Both the position numbers and the translations under genes were made by a program. Below the pieces are notes generated by a model. That model was not told the DNA's origin and searched no databases. It saw only the letters and a list, made by a program, of their open reading frames with translations. From JAMQKA01 sp031569985 (lineage in GTDB: Bacteria > Bacteroidota > Rhodothermia > Balneolales > Balneolaceae): a DNA stretch of 64,000 nt. This document shows positions 60,523 through 64,000 of the stretch, one piece after another. The stretch is from the NCBI RefSeq assembly GCF_031569985.1, contig NZ_JAMQKA010000012.1:62001-126000 (forward strand), written 5' to 3'. Position 1 is the stretch's first letter; each line of letters starts with the position of its first letter.

Positions 60523-61191
60523 ATGTCAAATAATCGACTGGCCCGGATGGTGCGCTCCTTACGGAAACAGCGTTCTTGGTCGCAATCTCACCTGGCAAAA
60601 GCGGCCGGGGTTAGTACACGAACAATTCAGCGACTGGAGCGCAGAGGGACTTGCTCTCAAGAAACCTTGCTATCGGTAGCGGCAGCTTTTGATGTGGACG
60701 TAAAGGAATTTACAGACCTAAAGACTGAGAGTCGGGTATCGCAAGAACAGTCTGATTCCAGTTCGGAGGACTGGCTCAACGTAGATAAACATCGACTACA
60801 AAATGTGATGACAGCTGTTGGGGCTTTTCTTCTGATCCTGCCCGTTAGCTTCCTCTCCGTAGGGATTTTCAAGTACACAATGCAGATTGAGTGGTATCCC
60901 GATCCATTTAAATGGCTACAGGGATCTGATATGCTTTTTGCTCTTTGGAACACTATTTCCCCGGCGCTCCTGCTCGGTTGTCTGGCACTTGCATTTGCCC
61001 TTAATCTCGTGCCTTTCCTGGATCTTAATTTCCGATTTAGCACTAAAACATTATTTAGCTCAATCCAATATGTAGGAAACAGGTGGAATATGACTATCGT
61101 GGCGATCAGCCTGCTGGTGATCGGGGGCATCACAACCTATGTGATTACGGAAAATATAGCAGAACATGCCATCCAACTGTATTTTCGCTAG
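60523..61191 (+). CDS. XRE helix-turn-helix protein with C-terminal membrane helices
   Basis: About 222 residues from ATG 60523. N-terminal helix-turn-helix (LARMVRSLRKQRSWSQSHLAKAAGVSTRTIQRLERRG, residues about 6-42), a linker, and three membrane helices from about residue 90. Membrane-bound XRE regulators of this size are common in Bacteroidota; a signal and targets are unknown. The longer frame from 60472 would start at TTG and is disfavoured. Confidence 0.78.
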   Translation: MSNNRLARMVRSLRKQRSWSQSHLAKAAGVSTRTIQRLERRGTCSQETLLSVAAAFDVDVKEFTDLKTESRVSQEQSDSSSEDWLNVDKHRLQNVMTAVGAFLLILPVSFLSVGIFKYTMQIEWYPDPFKWLQGSDMLFALWNTISPALLLGCLALAFALNLVPFLDLNFRFSTKTLFSSIQYVGNRWNMTIVAISLLVIGGITTYVITENIAEHAIQLYFR

Positions 61192-61216
61192 CCTGTGTTA
61201 CTCTATATTTATTTTG

Positions 61217-61246
61217 ATCCTGAAACAAGTTCAGGATGACACAGAG
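61217..61246. repeat. Dispersed repeat with TTCAGGATGACACAGAG core, copy 2
   Basis: Contains the inverted repeat CCTGAA-ACAAG-TTCAGG followed by ATGACACAGAG; see copy 1 at 51603-51631. Lies between convergent genes. Confidence 0.7.
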
Positions 61247-61306
61247 TTTTTAAAACCGCCAAATACATCAGCATACAACATGCAGTAAATTGCTGAAAAA
61301 TATTGG

Positions 61307-61957
61307 CTAACCTGACTTACGCAATAACTTGAATGCATGATCCCATGATTGGGTAAGCATCCCATATTTGACCCATAAGATACAAAGAGGCTCCAGTTCC
61401 CGCGCTCCCTCAATCCCCCCGATATCGATCACGGACCAACCAAAAAGCTCACAAATTTCGGTAACCGTCTCTTTAGCGTTGCCATTATTACCGCAAATAA
61501 ACATGTCTGGCGGGCCATCGGGAAAATCGGGATCAACCATATGGGCATTTCCTACAATATTAAAAACCTTAACGATGTGAGCCTCTGGCAGCCAGCGCTG
61601 GATCTGTTCCCCGCCTGAGTCTGTATGCCCAATAGCCAGGCGCGGCGGCTTCCCCTCTTCAAACACCAATGGATTAGTGACGTCCAGTACTGTTTTACCA
61701 GAAAAATGCTTTTTACCCGCCAACCCGATTGCATTTTCACAACCGCTCCAGGCCACGGCAAGCACAATCACTTCACCATATTCCGCTGCCTCTTCAAACG
61801 TCCCGCCCGAGGCCCTTGCTCCCGCCTGGTGAACCCAGCTCGTCACCTTTTCACTTTTGGGAGAACGCGAACCTATCATCACGTGGTGACCATACTTTAT
61901 GAAACCACGTCCAAGTGCCATTCCAACATCTCCGGATCCTATGATTCCCAACCTCAT
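61307..61957 (-). CDS. NADPH-dependent F420 reductase-like oxidoreductase
   Basis: 216 residues from ATG 61957, which has GGAGGTG seven bases upstream. Rossmann fold MRLGIIGSGDVGMALGRGF, then VMIGSRSPKSEKV, typical of the F420:NADP oxidoreductase/ProC-like family. Bacteria of this kind usually lack F420, so the true substrate may be another. Confidence 0.85.
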   Translation of the reverse strand: MRLGIIGSGDVGMALGRGFIKYGHHVMIGSRSPKSEKVTSWVHQAGARASGGTFEEAAEYGEVIVLAVAWSGCENAIGLAGKKHFSGKTVLDVTNPLVFEEGKPPRLAIGHTDSGGEQIQRWLPEAHIVKVFNIVGNAHMVDPDFPDGPPDMFICGNNGNAKETVTEICELFGWSVIDIGGIEGARELEPLCILWVKYGMLTQSWDHAFKLLRKSG

Positions 61958-62076
61958 AAACACCTCCATCTCAATAGATTTCAGTTGTTTATGTAGAATA
62001 CACAAAAGGAAAATAATTTGCTCTAAAATAGATCAGGAAGGCTTAACCCTATTGCCCTTCTTAACAAATAGACACG

Positions 62077-62589
62077 TCAGTTCCCAAGGAAACGGTTCCC
62101 CGCTCCCGGCCCGCGCCGTTGGTGCATTCCGCGCATACTTTGCTCAAGGATGCGATCGAACCGCGGTTTTTGATCTTCCCTGAGCTGTCTCCTGATCTGG
62201 CGAAAATGTTCATAGTTAATGCGTTCAATGCGTGCTTGAGCCTGCCCGATCTGGGCTGAGAGGCTGTCGACATTCTGCTCTGTTTTTAGACTGTCTGCAG
62301 ATTGCAGCAGGCCTACATAAGCGGTCCTTCTCTTTCGGAGTTGATCCATCAAGGGACGTATTTTACGGACGTGCTGTATTCTAAGATCCCGGATGCGTTC
62401 CTGTTGCCCGGGATTCAATTCAAGTTCGCGCTGCAGAAACTGCTGAACCCGGCGGGGCGGTTCATCCCTGAAAAAAACGGCCTCCCTGGGGGGACGTATC
62501 AACCAGATTGTAGCTATGGTCCCGATATTCAGAATAAGCAATATGATAAATCCCGTTAATGCCCAGCGATACTTCTTTGCATATTCCAT
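62077..62589 (-). CDS. Spy/CpxP/CnrX-like periplasmic metal-sensor protein, membrane anchored
   Basis: 170 residues. One N-terminal helix (ALTGFIILLILNIGTIATIW) anchors a helical periplasmic domain rich in Arg, Gln and Glu (LELNPGQQERIRDLRIQHVR), the pattern of the Spy/CpxP and CnrX heavy-metal-resistance group. It follows the CnrY-like gene by 6 bp, so it probably senses an envelope or metal signal for the sigma factor. Confidence 0.75.
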   Translation of the reverse strand: MEYAKKYRWALTGFIILLILNIGTIATIWLIRPPREAVFFRDEPPRRVQQFLQRELELNPGQQERIRDLRIQHVRKIRPLMDQLRKRRTAYVGLLQSADSLKTEQNVDSLSAQIGQAQARIERINYEHFRQIRRQLREDQKPRFDRILEQSMRGMHQRRGPGAGNRFLGN

Positions 62590-62595
62590 GATATT

Positions 62596-62928
62596 TTATT
62601 CCTCGTCAGTAAGTTCATAAATAGTGGGAATTTCAAGCAGATAATCTTCGGTAAAGGCCTCCAGGTTCTGTTGACGAACGGTTTCGGCATCACCATACGC
62701 TTCCTGGTATTCAAGTACCGTCAGGATATTGAACAAGACAAGAACAATAACTGCGGCAGCGGCTACCAAGAGCTGAGGATTCCATTTTCTACTGACGCCT
62801 TCTTCTTTATTCTCAAGGCGCTTCTGCAGTCGCGAGTAGAAAAAGTCGTTCGTTTGGGCACGTTCTATACCCTCCAGCGATCGAAGGGTTTTTTCCACCT
62901 CTTGCTCAATATTTCTATCTTTTTTCAT
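62596..62928 (-). CDS. Single-pass membrane protein, CnrY-like anti-sigma candidate
   Basis: 110 residues: a polar N-terminal cytoplasmic part (about 47 residues, helical), one helix (LLVAAAAVIVLVLFNILTVL) and a short periplasmic tail. No ZAS zinc motif is seen. Position directly after the ECF sigma gene and membrane topology suggest the anti-sigma factor; the assignment rests on context. Confidence 0.6.
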   Translation of the reverse strand: MKKDRNIEQEVEKTLRSLEGIERAQTNDFFYSRLQKRLENKEEGVSRKWNPQLLVAAAAVIVLVLFNILTVLEYQEAYGDAETVRQQNLEAFTEDYLLEIPTIYELTDEE

Positions 62929-62934
62929 CTTTAG

Positions 62935-63513
62935 CTAACTCTCATCTTTATAAAATTTATGCAGCTGCTTCCGCAAGCTAGTTTTGGCACGGTGAATGAG
63001 CGACTCTACCGCCGATACGCTTGTTTCCATGACATCGGCAATCTCTTTGTAAGCCAAGCCCTCCACTTTGTGGAGAATGAAAGCAGTTTTCTGGTTTTCC
63101 GTGAGCTTATCGATCTCCCGGAACAGGATCGCGGATCGCTCTTTATTCTCCAGCGCCACGCCGGGATGCTCGAACATATCCTGCGCCGAAACCCGGTCCG
63201 GATTCCCTTCGTTGGCAACGGCTTCAAAAAACGACCACCGCTTTTTCCGCTTTCTGTATCGAATAAGCTCCAGCGACTTTGTCACTGCAATCCGGTAGAT
63301 CCACGTGGCAAGTGAAGCCTCATTGCGGAATGAGTCTATTGAGTCAAACACCGTTATAAATACCTCCTGTGCCGTATCTTCGGCATCTTCATGATTATGG
63401 AGAAAACCGAGGCAGGTATTATAGATGCGGTCTTTTTGCTCCTCCACAAGCGTTTTAAATGCTTGGGAGTCGCGCTCTTTAAGCCGCTCTATGAGTTGCT
63501 GCTCGTTCTCCAA
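62935..63513 (-). CDS. ECF RNA polymerase sigma factor (RpoE-like)
   Basis: 192 residues. Region 2 (IYNTCLGFLHNHEDAEDTAQEVFITVFDSIDSF, in part the -10 recognition helix) and region 4 (KTAFILHKVEGLAYKEIADVMETSVSAVESLIHRA) of group 4 sigma factors are complete. Followed 6 bp downstream by the CnrY-like and then the CnrX-like gene, giving a CnrH-Y-X-type order. No promoter recognised. Confidence 0.92.
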   Translation of the reverse strand: MENEQQLIERLKERDSQAFKTLVEEQKDRIYNTCLGFLHNHEDAEDTAQEVFITVFDSIDSFRNEASLATWIYRIAVTKSLELIRYRKRKKRWSFFEAVANEGNPDRVSAQDMFEHPGVALENKERSAILFREIDKLTENQKTAFILHKVEGLAYKEIADVMETSVSAVESLIHRAKTSLRKQLHKFYKDES

Positions 63514-63582
63514 CTATCACTTTCTTCGTTTATCCAATTCCTGATACTGCAGGTTAAAGACTAATTAAATCGCAAACAATTG

Positions 63583-63614
63583 GCTGCCGGAAAGCTCAAT
63601 GACTTACCGGCAGC
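63583..63614 (-). terminator. Hairpin after the Spy-like gene at the right edge
   Basis: GCTGCCGG / CCGGCAGC arms around a 16-base loop, 17 bp after the stop of the gene at 63632. Confidence 0.55.
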
Positions 63615-63631
63615 TGTGCCAGCATCTTATC

Positions 63632-64000
63632 TTACCTGTGATGAAATCGCATGCCGCGACGATTAAACTTCATGTCTCCGAAATTACCTCCAAACGCCCC
63701 ATGGGAATCAAACACCACTTTTTGCTCGTCGGTTAGTAGCTCTCGTATATTCATCCGGGTTTGCAGGTGCTGTTTCATGAGTTCGGTTCGCAATGCACCC
63801 ACTTCTTCGATCACCTGGTTTGCGGCCTCTGTATCTATCTCGTCACCACCTGTGGTAAGCGTTCGGAGTCGCGCCCGTTTTTCGTTAAGTTGGTTTCGAA
63901 GGTCGAGACTCTCTTCCTGTGCTTTCAGGCGGATGTCGCGGATCTGTTCCCGCTGCTCATCGGTCAGATCCGGCAGCATATACTCCATATTCCCGCGTTG
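63632..64000 (-). CDS. Spy/CpxP-like periplasmic protein (5' end outside window)
   Basis: C-terminal about 120 residues are visible. LTDEQREQIRDIRLKAQEESLDLRNQL and LLTDEQKVVFDSHG carry the paired LT-x-EQ motifs of Spy/CpxP/ZraP chaperones and metal sensors, and the tail ends RGMRFHHR. The frame stays open to the window edge, so the signal peptide and start are missing. Second Spy-like gene beside the ECF operon. Confidence 0.75.
   Translation of the reverse strand, partial: QRGNMEYMLPDLTDEQREQIRDIRLKAQEESLDLRNQLNEKRARLRTLTTGGDEIDTEAANQVIEEVGALRTELMKQHLQTRMNIRELLTDEQKVVFDSHGAFGGNFGDMKFNRRGMRFHHR

Overview
The window looks like chromosomal DNA of a halophilic or marine member of the Balneolota/Rhodothermota branch of the Bacteroidota-like bacteria. 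This is inferred from a moderate GC content, PorT-like and DUF1302-like barrels, and the intergenic repeat families. No rRNA, tRNA or ribosomal marker is present, so the placement is tentative. No transposase or integrase gene was recognised.

Region A (1-36.9 kb) is a dense stress, metal and metabolism island, nearly all on the minus strand. It holds a CopA-type and a CopB-type copper ATPase, a membrane spermidine-synthase-like protein with small DUF5676/DUF2933/SHOCT proteins, glycogen genes (glgC, glgX), cyclopropane fatty acid synthase and an MFS carrier. An MMPL-type RND exporter with two partners reads rightwards. A patatin and a Met-rich cytochrome c lipoprotein follow. One long operon encodes ATP-cone fusions, a beta-CASP nuclease, an archaeal-type AMP/thymidine phosphorylase and PRPP synthetase. 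A type II GAPDH, a site-2 protease, a PII protein and many very small membrane proteins complete it. The unifying feature is a promoter element found 12 times, only in this region: direct repeats TTTAAG-N5-TTTAAG followed 10-11 bp later by a TAnnnT -10 box, always in the same orientation to the downstream gene. The geometry is that of promoters activated by OmpR/PhoB-family response regulators, so region A appears to be one regulon whose regulator lies outside the window.

Region B (37.0-44.06 kb, plus strand) is a mercury-responsive cassette without mercuric reductase. It has a MerR with the exact Hg(II) cysteine spacing, two near-identical MerR-type promoters with 20-bp spacers, two copies of a secreted HMA protein plus membrane protein pair, an HMA chaperone, a P-type ATPase with YPC instead of CPC, a DUF7482 lipoprotein, a MerT-like protein and an outer-membrane barrel. 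Both genes of the first pair carry one in-frame TGA, and a GDCCVxC-type gene at the end is decayed.

Region C (44.16-51.6 kb, AT-richer) looks like an integrated mobile element: primase/helicase-like ATPase, helix-turn-helix proteins, an XRE repressor, an iteron-like CTTAG array, and a GHKL ATPase + STAS-like (DUF4325) pair as probable cargo. It is followed by about 1.1 kb of non-coding DNA with dispersed repeats and a striking array of seven 14-bp palindromes at an exact 23-bp period (52180-52331).

Region D (52.4-64 kb) is ordinary chromosome: a porin-like barrel, uvrA, a CPBP protease, an NHL-repeat lipoprotein, an Mrp/ApbC P-loop protein, a VOC protein, an XRE membrane protein, an NADP/F420-type reductase, and an ECF sigma factor operon with a CnrY-like membrane protein and Spy/CpxP-like sensors.
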